A stretch of DNA of 64,000 nt from positions 30,201 through 94,200 of the forward strand of contig JAQGEQ010000234.1 in the NCBI GenBank assembly GCA_034620365.1, read 5' to 3'. This document shows, in pieces, positions 54,552 to 64,000 of this stretch (position 1 is the stretch's first letter; every line of letters starts with the position of its first letter). The DNA comes from Pegea sp. RAD2-039. Its lineage: Eukaryota; Chordata; Thaliacea; Salpida; Salpidae. A program made the translations under genes and the position numbers. Below the pieces are notes generated by a model. The model saw nothing but the letters and a program-made list of their open reading frames with translations. It was not told where the DNA came from and searched no databases.

Positions 54552-57096
54552 ATGAAAATTCATCAAGTTATTACAGCTGAATTGTGGTTAGAAGAGAATA
54601 ATTTCGCTGTAGCTGATCAAACCCCTGCAGATAATTATATTTTTCCCACTATTGAGTTGGAATTTTTGAATTATTTTTGTGCTTTCCCTTATCCATCAGA
54701 AGAACAACTAATTAAACTATCTGAAAAATCTGGCTATTCATATAAATTGATTCAGCGTTGGTTTAACATGAAAAGGCTTCAGAATAACATAAGTTGGAGT
54801 TCTTCAGAAATACAATATGCAAAGTGTAAAATCATAAAATATTATGAAGAAAAAACACAAAATAATGGAGATAGTTTAAAGAAAGTGGCATCAAATGGTG
54901 ATAATAACATCTCTGACATTCCATCTAAGGAACCTGTTGCTTCTACAAGTCAAGGAGAAGACCTAAACACTGTGTCTTCATCTGAAACCTTTGTAAGTAT
55001 CTTTTTTTGTTTATATATATTTATTGTCAAATGTTAGTTGTTTCTACATATAAAAATAATTTGTTAGATGGTTTTAGTATTTTTTTTATGAATTTGATTT
55101 TAATCTTTTATAAATAAATAATCTGGATTGTATAATTTTACTGGGATTCTTTTTTGCTTCCTAGCTTTGTAAGACAGAACCAATAGAAACTCAAATTTAT
55201 TATCAACCTAAACAAAAAGAAGACTTTAATTCTTTTAGAATATTGGTTGACGAAGGTAAATTTCAATTTTAAATGATCTTATGATGTTATAATATATGAT
55301 TTTATTGTTTATGTTTTTGGTGTTTGATTTTATAACTAAGTTATTTTAATATTGGAAGTTTAATATAATGAACTGAGAAAACCTTTGAAGTAATATTGTT
55401 GAAGTGTTTAATAAATCTTTTATTAAACTGGTTTTTATAATTTTGATCTTTTAATAATCTAATGACTGTTGACCTTACTGCCTGACCAAGAAATTGTGAT
55501 ACAAGTTTATATTCAACAAAATATTTAAATTTAAACAACAAATTTGTTTTAAAAGCATCAAAATCTGATAGTGAAGGTTGTGGTGGATGTGAAAGTCGTT
55601 TCAATCAACCAGAGATTAAAAGAAGAAAGTTGGAAAGTAAAACTGTTCTAAATACAACTTCTAAACTAAAGTTATAATCTTTCTAGTGTTATAAGTAATC
55701 ACAAATAAGAAAATATTTATGACCAATAGTAACCCATTTACATTATAGATAATATATTATTATTAAATAATAGTCATCTGTTTTGATAAGGAGTAGCATT
55801 AAAACCCTTAACATGACCAATAGAACTTGCACTGAAGGTTTTTTAATTAATCTTTTTGTTACAGAATGTCCTGAAGCCATCCAAGAACAACTGGATGATG
55901 TTGTTGTTGATGAAGATTCAGTTAAAGATGTAGTTGAAAGTAATGATTATGAAAATTTTGATGGAAATGTTCTTGAGGATGAAGACCTAAATGACGTTAA
56001 TGGTTGCAATTTTGAAGATGGAAATAAAGATCACATTGATAGTACTCTGGATGGTTGTGATGATGAAGATCAAATGAAGAACGCTTTTGATGTTGGTGAT
56101 AAAGGGGATGATGAGGATACTGCAGATGATAATGAAGAAATGCTTGAAAATGTTCTTGATAATGAACATGAAGAGTTAGAAGATGCCCCGAAAGATGAAA
56201 ACAAAAGTTAGAAGATATTTATTTAGTAAAATAATACTAAATTATTTATGAATTACTTTAATTGAAAAATCGAAAAAGTTAACTAATGTCATTATTCACA
56301 AAGACAATCTTATCAATAACTACAAGTAACTTTTTACAGCTAAAAGTCCTCAGAAAGAAATCAAGAATCTGAAAAGGAATCCTGAATTACTCGAAAGAAG
56401 TAAATTAAACTTTTCCATTTATTTGTAAAAAAATATATCTTATTAATGTTTCTAGTACTAGAATAAAATTAATTTTTGTAATAAAACAATTTTTGTGCAG
56501 CTGATCTTTTTCACTGCGAGTTTTGTGAAGACATTTTTGCTGATAAGAAAGTTTTTGAAGTTCATCTTAAAAGAAAACATCCGTCTAATAAAAAGTATCG
56601 ATGCAATATCTGTGACTTTACTGCGGATTATGAAAGCCATCTGAAACGACACCAAATAACTCACAATAAAGTGAAAAATTTTCATTGTCGCTTGTGTGGA
56701 AAAAGCTTTGGACTAAAAGGCAATCTCAACCAACATAATGAGTCAGTTCACTTAAAGGTGACGTATCAATGCGAGCTTTGCGAAAAATCGTTTAGCCAGA
56801 AATCTCACAAGCAACAACATATCCGTACTACTCACCAGAAGCAAAAAGATTTTGTTTGTGATCAATGTGGAAAGACATTCGGGCGATCAGGTCATCTCAC
56901 AGTACACAAACGAATCCACACAGGCGAGATGTTGTTTCATTGTAAGATTTGCTCAAAATCATTTACGGATCCATCTACTCTGAAGCAACACGAGATCAAC
57001 ATCCACACTAGAAACTTTCCATATAAATGCAATGTTTGTAAAAAAGGGTTTATGTGTCCTTCTTATTTAAACAAACATCTGAGAAGTCACAATTGA
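54552..57096 (+). CDS. Homeodomain/C2H2 gene 3, intact, 536 aa
   Basis: Exons 54552-54992, 55165-55255, 55556-55636, 55865-56206, 56340-56399, 56501-57096; 1611 coding bases, phases identical to gene 2. Homeodomain and linker exons differ from gene 2 by only a few residues. The fingers differ much more, and mostly at DNA-contact positions: finger 2 DYESHLKRH versus DRKGDLKRH, finger 4 SQKSHKQQH versus SHKSSKQQH, finger 5 GRSGHLTVH versus GQLCSLTKH, finger 6 TDPSTLKQH versus SRSSTLKKH, finger 7 MCPSYLNKH versus MRPSVLKTH. All zinc ligands are kept. This points to a functional protein with a changed DNA target. The acidic exon 4 also varies in repeat content. Confidence 0.85.
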
Positions 57097-57389
57097 GTAT
57101 ATGAAACTTTCATTTGTTTGATTTTTTGTTAAAATTGTTTATTTTGTTGTTTTAATAAAAGTTTCATTTATTCGATTTGTTGTGATGTTAATTTGAGTCT
57201 TTAAAAAGTTTTTAGTTGAAGGAATTGTAATTAATAAAATCAAATGATCAATAAACAAATAGTTTTAAATAATTATATTAAATTTTAATTGAATCAATTA
57301 GTTACTAGCTAAACTGTCCTTTTAAGAAATTTACTTTTATCGCAGCTTTCTAATGTCTTTTTAATGATCTTTATTATTGTCTTTCTAGA

Positions 57390-58335
57390 CATCCTATCTG
57401 ATGTTATCTTGGAACCCAGATTAGAAATATTTTGGAATTTTTATTTAAACTTGACAAAAGTTCATTTTTGAACTATCTTTGAAGTGTTTAAGCTAAAAGA
57501 GCTGTCTATAGACTCAAATACCAGTAGATGATGTAAGTTTGTTTGTATATGCAGATGAAATTCAGCTATTAGTTAGTTTGTATATTGAAATGATGATGAC
57601 TCTTTATATAAAGCTTATCATCGGGATATCATTATCGGTAAAATTAATACCTTTGGAAAATCCACAGAATCAAGGCTTTGAGAGCACATTTGACTGAAAA
57701 ACTTACTGTCATCATCTTTATCAGTCTCAAAGACATTAAAGATAATAACATTGTTTTCTAAGTCCTTATGGTCTAAAGTGAGTTTGTTGCGCGTGTCGGA
57801 GGCCTTCTTGGCAAGAAGCTGCGCCATGTTAGCATTTTTGTCGGAACCGGGACCACCGAGGCCCATGTGACTTGTTTCTTTATAGACGCAATCAGTTCGT
57901 CCATTGATTTAGACAAACTAAAAACTTTCTCATCAATCTTGTCAATTTCCGATTTAAGTTTTACTAATTCATCAGGTACAGATATGCTGATGTCTGATAA
58001 TAGGTTTTCATCAGAATTGGTTGAGGGAGCTGTTGTGTCCATGGTTCTACGTTTAATGCAAAACCATTTAAATCCCATTTGCTTCATCTGGTTTTTATCG
58101 AATATATCATAAATTTTCTTGCTTATATCACTACAGATGAGATGAAAGCAGGAGAGACATTTAAGCATTCAATTACAGAATCTTCACCAGAGCAAATTTT
58201 ATTGCAGGATTGGCAATTGCAATCTCGCTATGATGAAGTAGGTTTTTCAAGATTTTTATTTACAGTAGACCGTAAGGTCTTGCCACTTTTATGTGAATCC
58301 ACCATAGTTTCATAAAAGATTTTTACTGTCACCAA
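57390..58335 (-). mobile_element. LINE ORF1 remnant C, longest
   Basis: The best preserved ORF1 piece: on the minus strand from about 58320, KTLRS and NCQSCNKICSGED-like zinc finger, then CSDISKKIYDIFDKNQMK, KSEIDKIDEKVFSLSKSM, NNVIIFNVFETDKDDDSKFF and MCSQSL. The first part matches PHD-type fingers of CR1-like ORF1, the later part the ORF1 core. Frame changes near 57850 and 58150 show it is inactive. No ORF2 follows. Confidence 0.7.
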
Positions 58336-58974
58336 TCACAATACATATACTTTACAAATCACTTCCTATAAATAACTATATCACAACTTATAAGCACTTA
58401 TTCAAATAGAATATAACCTGAAACTTATTCAAATAGAATTATCTAAACAATTTATTTTTAAACAATTTAAAATAAAAATAAAATATTTTTACCAAAATTT
58501 TACACCGTTTAGTTAGATTTTAATCGCTTCAAACTATCTTGATTTAATTTTACTAGCAAACTGTGAAAATGGACTTTCGGTTAATTGGCCCAAGAAGTCA
58601 AATTTAAACTTGTAAACTAAATTACTAATAGAAACAAGATCTTGATCTTTATAAATAGAGGCAAGGTTTAAATGTTTCAAAAATTAAGAAATTTCCTAAA
58701 TCTTAAAATTATTTCCATTTTTACTTTTAGAACAAAAAATTAAATAAATAAGAATAAGTAAATTGATTTTATTTATATAATAGTGGGTCTTTAACAAATA
58801 AACAATAAAAACACTTTAATATCTTTTTGAGCCCGAACAACTTTTTAATATAATATGTTTCAAAGAAAAATAAATTATATATCAGTTCAAACCCTGAATT
58901 TAAATAATTCAATTTAAAACAACTTCAGCAGAAACTTTTGTAGGTTTCTTGAGGCTATTGTCTTCCACGAATAA

Positions 58975-59110
58975 CTGCAAATATTGCAGTAAAATTGTTT
59001 CTTATTATTTTTGTGTTTCCTTTTTATTTATTGACTTCAAAACGTTTTCATTATCAAAAATTTCCTCACAAAACTGGCAGTGATGAAGGTAATTAAAGTT
59101 AAAGAATTTA
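58975..59110 (-). pseudogene. Antisense finger remnant of PRDM9-like copy C
   Basis: Minus-strand counterpart of 30555-30690 and 48960-49110, with HHCQFCEEI and a decayed second half. It ends at the same word, tgcagttattcgtggaagac. The spacer 58340-58960 has no gene. Confidence 0.45.
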
Positions 59111-59189
59111 ACAGTACTCAAATATTTTTACGTCTTTTTACTGTTTCAGGTATTATAGACCTATTAAAGAAAGATAGTAATGCAACTAT

Positions 59190-59869
59190 CACTGCTGGCA
59201 AGTATCTAAAGAGCGACCTGATATTGAAGAACTCACTGAAGATATCATAAAAACAATTTCAGCGATTCAAGAAAACATTAAAAGAAGAGAAAAAATTGTT
59301 GGAGATTACGACAAGAGTTTGGAAGGAGTAAAAACTGCTAAAGAACTCTACCATACTGCTAGAAGTCAGATTCAAATTTGCACAAACCAACTGCAAAAAA
59401 TTGAAGAAATTTTGTCATTTAATCTCAGTCGACAAATGGAACTAGTACATATATTAGCTTCACAATTTACTTTCAACTTCATGAAATCCGTTGAGGCTTT
59501 TAATCTGAAAGGAAGTGCAAACTTTGATCATACAAAAAATTACTTCAACTTGAAGTCAGTCAAAGAGGGGGAGGAAGTGGGAAGGAAATAAAGTTCCTTT
59601 CTGGTGGTGAGCGTTCTTTTAGTACAGTTTGTTCTATGATGTCTTTATGGAAGATTATGCCTACTCCTCTTCGTTGTTTGGTTATTTGTTATCTTTATGA
59701 ATATTGATAACCATCGTATGGCTATAGAAGTTTTGCTAGGTTTTGCAAAGACACAACCAAATGTTCAATTTATTTTTCTCACTCCAAATGAAATCTCTAA
59801 TCTATCAGGAGATCATAAAGTACAGGTTTGGAAGATTCCTTATCCTGAACGCCACAAGAAAGCAAGATG
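59190..59869 (+). pseudogene. SMC6: SMC6 C-terminal fragment D
   Basis: Same extent as fragments A and B. The coiled part is open (RPDIEELTEDIIKTISAI and onward), but the A-run near 59545 has lost a base, and the Walker B region is ruined: TTGGATGAATTTGATGTC of the other copies reads TTGGTTATTTGTTATC here, giving VICYLYEY and stops. [11 protein letters not shown] is still readable near 59600. Followed by the end PERHKKAR at 59869. Confidence 0.8.
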
Positions 59870-59903
59870 ATTTGCTGCTATTTTTTAAGCTATTTTTTTT
59901 ACT

Positions 59904-60219
59904 TTCACCCTCATATGGTCAAGACATATTACCTTTTGGTATAGCAACATCTTTCCAAACTCCTTCAACACCACCTCTTATAGAGGGTTTATCAACTTTG
60001 ACCTCCCTTGGGGCAGGTAATTTTTGCTCGTCCCATCAAATTCTCAATTTCAAAAAGAAATAAATTTTAATTTTCTTAATTGAATAAATCAATCCAATTT
60101 GGAATTATTTCAAAACAAATATTTGAAAATAGCCATTTTGATTTTGGTATCTGGAACTTGACTCATTTTGCCATGTACAGGACAATCACCCAAATGTAGC
60201 TCATTATATTTATCACAAA
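59904..60219 (-). pseudogene. PRDM9-like fragment C, mirror of 11224-11540
   Basis: Minus-strand PR entry exon (about 60042-59904: GGVEGVW and IPKG followed by a TGA just before PYEGE) and knuckle exon from 60219 (CDKYNELHLGDCPVHG). The TCTTGACCA lesion is identical to that at 11515-11525 and the PR domain is cut at the same point next to SMC6. The two fragments therefore descend from one already broken copy that was later inverted and duplicated. Confidence 0.7.
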
Positions 60220-60299
60220 CTAAATTGTAAAAAAACAAATTTATTTTATTGAAAATTGTTTATTTGAAATATTAGTAATTTTATTTTAATGTAGTAAAT

Positions 60300-61018
60300 A
60301 AAACTTACACTCAGACAGGAAATGAACTTATAGAACTTCACTCTAAGTACCAAGATAAATAAATTTCTGTTGATGGATTTGATTGTTTTTCTGATTTACT
60401 TGTGAAAGATAATATTTTGTCAGCAGGATTCATTTACTGGACATGCAAAGAAAGTGGATTAGTAAAAGTTTACAAATTGAAAGATTTTAATGTCAACAAT
60501 ACCTCATGTGTTTTTACTATACTGAGAATATTCTTTCAAATTGGAACCAAGTTTACTTTGAAAAAGAACAAATCTTTAAAAAGCCATTTTTTGCTTTAGA
60601 ATTATTAAAACGTTGTCTGTTGATTGCTGAAAAATTCAAACCAACTAAAACCATAATGAAATACAAATTATCCGCGTTTTCATTTTTTATAGTACAGATC
60701 TTGGATGTATTCGGCAATATGTACGAAACTAAACTCTGCAAACAAACCAAAAAAATTAATGATTTGATCACCAGATTGTTTTTGCTATCTGGTAGAACTA
60801 AAGAATTGAAACTATCAACAAACACCATTAATTACAAGTTTCGAGAATATTTATCAATTTTGGATGTCTTTCATTCCTCACTTGAGTCAACTGAAGATCT
60901 ATTTGATTACAATTCTATTGGTTTCGAGCATAACCGAGACATATTGAGAATAAATGCATTTGTGTGCTTATGCGGTTTGATGTTCTTCATTAAATCTTCA
61001 ATAGCAGGACACTTATAA
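60300..61018 (+). pseudogene. Family gene fragment, 5'- and 3'-truncated
   Basis: Homology starts at TGNELIELHSKY near 60318, the same breakpoint as in 10020-11135, with a TAA soon after (DK then stop). The frame then runs through GFDCFSDLL and KDNILSAGF, shifts near 60590, continues through LSAFSFFIVQILDVF and SLESTEDLFDY and stops after SSIAGHL at 61018. There the sequence jumps to the equivalent of about 9515 in the left arm, so about 0.9 kb including the 3' third of the gene is deleted. Confidence 0.75.
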
Positions 61019-61493
61019 TTAATATATTGTAAAAAATATAAATACACTAAATAAATATTTGAAGTAAAATATAATTGACTTTATTTTATTGAGAAGATTT
61101 AAACTAATACAAATTTACATCAATTAAATAAGTAACAATTAAAATGAGGATTAAAAAGATATCTTTAGAGAACTATAAAAGAAATTAAGTTAAAAAGTCA
61201 AAACAGCTTAGTTGATATTTAAGAATTTTATACTTTAGCTTTTACAGAAACAAGTTTGTAGAAAAATCATATAAAAAATGTTTAAAAGCCAAATACTTGA
61301 AAAATAATCATTAAAACCGATAATAAGTTATTTCTTACAAAAGTGGTATAACAGTAGTTCTTATTTGAAGAATTCGTTCAACATTCACAAAAAGAAAATT
61401 GCAGATGATAATATTATGAAATTCCCAAAAACACTTAGTGATTTGCACTCAGTAACCTAGCAAACCTAAAAACACTTTGTCCTTTACCTTTAG

Positions 61494-61615
61494 TACTCTG
61501 GTATGAAAAATATTTGGGTGCAGTCCGTTATGAATTAGAAATCACCATAACTGATTCTCAAGAAAATTTTTCAAAAGACGTTCTTGTGAGATTGGTTAAA
61601 CAAGCTATGGAGTAA
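61494..61615 (+). CDS. Unidentified terminal exon, inverted copy of 8922-9043
   Basis: 122 bp from a CCTTTAG acceptor to TAA, frame LWYEKYLGAVRYE, TITDSQENFSKDVLV, VKQAME. Differences from the left-arm copy are few and the frame is preserved. No partner exon in the right phase could be fixed; a possible upstream island near 61400 (KFPKTLSDLHS) ends in the wrong phase. Confidence 0.4.
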
Positions 61616-62073
61616 TGAGTATATAACGCGCCTGTAATAATAAATATTAAGGAAGTCTATGAGGAAGCTAGTTTCAAACTTTTATAGTAGAAATAATGCA
61701 AAAGTGATTGCATCTTAGTTGTCAAATGGTTTTTAGAAAAACGTTTACCGGATATTAAAGAGTTCTTCTATAACATTTCCTTTAGAGGTTTGAATTGCTC
61801 TTTAGAACTATGCAACGTATTTTGTAGTTACCATCAAAATTGATTTAAATCAGTTTAATTTTGTTATGATCATTGTTAATGGACCAGTTAAGTTATAAGT
61901 TTAGTGAATTTTTTTAATTCTTTAGTATTGTGACAGGTTTTGACAACCTCTAGCTAACAGATAGGACTGAAAATATTTACTATAATATTATTAATTTGAA
62001 ACAATTACTGCAACATTAGCCATCAATTTGAAAGTTAAATAATTAAAACTCTATTTTTAACTTAATACCTTAG

Positions 62074-62397
62074 TTAACAAAACATCATCTCGGCAATGAC
62101 GCCTTTGTAGGATATATTGAGTCGGCGTTGCAGGTAATAACATCTTGCTTTACAGAGGTTGTAAGACTCTCCAGACTTGAAGTGAACCTAATAATGAGTA
62201 AATCTAACTACCACCTGCCTCCACGAGACAAATACACTTATCTTTATTTCACTATCAGCAACAAAAGACTTGAAACCCCTACAGTAATATATTCATTTAT
62301 GTCTAAATACTTTAAGAAAACAACTTCAGTCATAAATAAATGTTTAATACTTTTATCTAAACTTGTAAGTCTTGTGATATTACAAAAAGCATTTTGA
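62074..62397 (+). CDS. Unidentified terminal exon, inverted copy of 7355-7678
   Basis: 324 bp from CCTTAG to a TGA stop at 62395, frame LTKHHLGNDAF, SCFTEVVRLSRLEV, HLPPRDKYTYLYF, LLSKLVSLVILQKAF. Same length as the left copy. Replacement changes are mild (N/K, A/V, L/F). The stretches before and after (61620-62070, 62400-62600) show no other coding signal. Confidence 0.45.
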   Translation, partial: LTKHHLGNDAFVGYIESALQVITSCFTEVVRLSRLEVNLIMSKSNYHLPPRDKYTYLYFTISNKRLETPTVIYSFMSKYFKKTTSVINKCLILLSKLVSLVILQKAF

Positions 62398-62809
62398 CTA
62401 AAATTATTAAACCTTTATCATTTATTTTTATTGTTAGTCTAAAGAAATTTCATTTATATTTAGAGCAAACTGACTTGAAACTACATTTATTTTAAGAAGC
62501 AAAATAAATTGAAGAGTTATTAAACAGATTTCTTAATCTTTCAAATCTTTCAGAAGCTCAATATAAGACCATCAAAAGATGTTTCTAATATGCAAATTTT
62601 GTATTTCGTGATCAACACTAGCTTTGTTTTTATTGTTTCTAGCAGAAAGACATATATTTAAAAAGCTGTTTAAGTCGTATCCTGCTCTAAGCGTCTAGCG
62701 GAAAGTAAAGAGACATATATTCAAAAAGCTGAAGGAAATGTTTACAACTTTAAGGAAATTATTTTTAACTTTGTGCAAAATATAAGCATAGTCATATGGC
62801 TTTCTGTAA

Positions 62810-63060
62810 TATCAGTAAAATATCAATTTATATAAACAGAAAAAGCAAAGAAATCACTTTATAGGATTTTACAAAATTATTAACAATAAAACTGTCTCTC
62901 TATCAGTTCTTAAGCTGAAAATATAATATTAAAATGATTACAGTTTGAACAAACTGATTGAATAAATAACAAGTCTGTTTTCAATGATTTTTATTTCGGT
63001 TGAATTGGTTTACATTTGCAAGACTATAAATATATGAACAACCCGAACATGAGGTTATAT
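62810..63060 (+). promoter_or_regulatory. Conserved promoter of right-edge family gene
   Basis: Direct copy of 14736-14990 with TATAAATA at 63025-63032, followed by tatgaacaacccg and atatgtgttaaagac. The ATG at 63372 is 340 bases further on, almost the same as the 342 bases in the intact copy. This equal spacing in two copies supports a real leader structure. Confidence 0.6.
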
Positions 63061-63371
63061 GTGTTAAAGACTTTTCTTATGTGGAAAGTTATATTTTTTA
63101 CTTAAACATTTGTTTGCTAGCTTAGTACTGAATATGTTTTAGTTATTTGAAGTGATTTCATATGTTTGAATTAGAATTTAAGTTGATGAAGGTTCAACTG
63201 CTTCTTAGTAGAAATTAAATCTTAATGCTTGCTATAAGTTGTAAGTAAAATAATCTCAGAACATTTTGTGATTAGTAAATGTACTGAGTGATGCTACCTT
63301 TTTCTAATAAATTATTTAACTTAAGCCTTATTTTTAGCAGCTCCTGATTTTGTTGATTAATCAGCGAGATA

Positions 63372-64000
63372 ATGAACAATTTTGAAATGAATAAATATTC
63401 TGATTGTGTGAAAGTTTTAGATGTTGGAGGAAAAACGTCTTACATTTTGCAAGGTAGTCTATTTGATTACATTTTTACAAGCCCGGCAGGAAATGAGCTT
63501 ATAGAACTTCACTCAAAGTACCAAGATAAAGATATTTCTGTTGATGGATTTGATTGTTTTTCTGACTTACTTGTGAAAGGTAATATTTTATCAGCAGGAT
63601 TCGTTTACTGGACATACAAAGAAAGTGGATTAGTAAAACTTTACAAATTGAAAGGTTTTAAAGCCAACGATAACTCACGCGATTTTAATATACTGAGAAT
63701 ATTCTTTCAAATTGGAACAAAGTTTTCTTTAAAAAAGAACAAATCTGTAGAAAGCCATTTTGTTGCTTTAGAGTTATTAAAACATTGTCTGTTGATTGCT
63801 GAAAAATTCAAACCAACTAAAACCATAATGAAATACAAATTATCCGCGTTCTCATTTTTTATAGTACAGATCTTGGATGTATTCGGCAATATGAACCGAA
63901 CTAAACTCTCCAAACAAACCAAAAAACTTAATGATTTGATAAACAGATTGTCTTTGCTATCTGGTAGATCTAACAATGTGAAGCTGTCAACAACCACCAA
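63372..64000 (+). CDS. Family gene, 5' 209 codons, runs off the window
   Basis: Open from ATG at 63372 to the last base without a stop. It reads MNNFEMNKYSDCVKVLDVGG, then SYILQGSLFDYIF, GFDCFSDLL, FFQIGTKFSL, LSAFSFFIVQILDVF and LSLLSGRSNNVKL, close to the intact copy at 15305. Replacements are scattered and conservative. It is likely a second working copy, but the remaining half lies outside. The minus-strand open frame over 63707-64000 is a shadow of this gene. Confidence 0.75.
   Translation, partial: MNNFEMNKYSDCVKVLDVGGKTSYILQGSLFDYIFTSPAGNELIELHSKYQDKDISVDGFDCFSDLLVKGNILSAGFVYWTYKESGLVKLYKLKGFKANDNSRDFNILRIFFQIGTKFSLKKNKSVESHFVALELLKHCLLIAEKFKPTKTIMKYKLSAFSFFIVQILDVFGNMNRTKLSKQTKKLNDLINRLSLLSGRSNNVKLSTTT

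Noticed and set aside
56458-56685. Minus-strand frame over the start of the finger exon of gene 3
   Set aside because: Antisense of real finger coding sequence, with no conserved start in the other copies.

Overview
The window is strongly AT-rich (about three quarters A+T by eye) and eukaryotic. Genes are split by short GT-AG introns, there is a nuclear tRNA-Asp with a Pol III terminator, and there are CR1-like LINE remnants. PRDM9-like, SMC6 and ODAD3 (CCDC151) sequences point to an animal. PRDM9-type genes are generally absent from insects, so an AT-rich non-insect invertebrate (hydrozoan-like, for example) is my guess, but the sequence does not settle the phylum.

Layout. (1) 0-17.4 kb holds several copies of a lineage-specific, intronless gene family of about 447 aa that I cannot identify. 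One copy is intact (15305-16648), one runs off the right edge (63372 onward), and three are broken. It also holds an SMC6 pseudogene (11570-13125) with remains of a PRDM9-like gene beside it on the other strand. Much of 4.4-12.1 kb recurs in inverted orientation at 14.4-17.3 kb and at 59-64 kb, so the window is framed by long, diverged inverted repeats. (2) 17.5-28.6 kb has a LINE 3' end, a tRNA-Asp and, on the minus strand, a gene built from about 27 tiny exons (19463-27905). Most exons are 45-57 bp, start and end in phase 0, and belong to a six-exon cassette repeated up to four times; the gene is flanked by direct repeats. (3) 29.3-30.5 kb is a frameshifted ODAD3-like pseudogene. (4) 30.5-60.3 kb is a tandem array of units of about 8-10 kb. 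Each full unit has a minus-strand PRDM9-like pseudogene (SSXRD, zinc knuckle, PR/SET), an SMC6 C-terminal fragment on the plus strand, degenerate antisense zinc-finger pieces, a LINE 3' end, a plus-strand gene coding a homeodomain plus up to seven C2H2 fingers, and a LINE ORF1 remnant. There are three homeodomain/zinc-finger copies. Two (44552-47099 and 54552-57096) are fully open at 536 aa across six phase-consistent exons; the first (36113-38530) has lost a finger and is frameshifted.

How they relate. The penultimate exon and finger exon of the homeodomain genes match the end of the PR/SET gene (same NPELL motif, same splice phase), so the two gene types appear to have exchanged or shared a zinc-finger cassette. 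Differences between the near-identical array copies concentrate in the DNA-contact residues of the fingers, the pattern known from PRDM9 and other fast-evolving zinc-finger genes. The micro-exon gene and the homeodomain/PRDM9-type array are the two systems most worth following.
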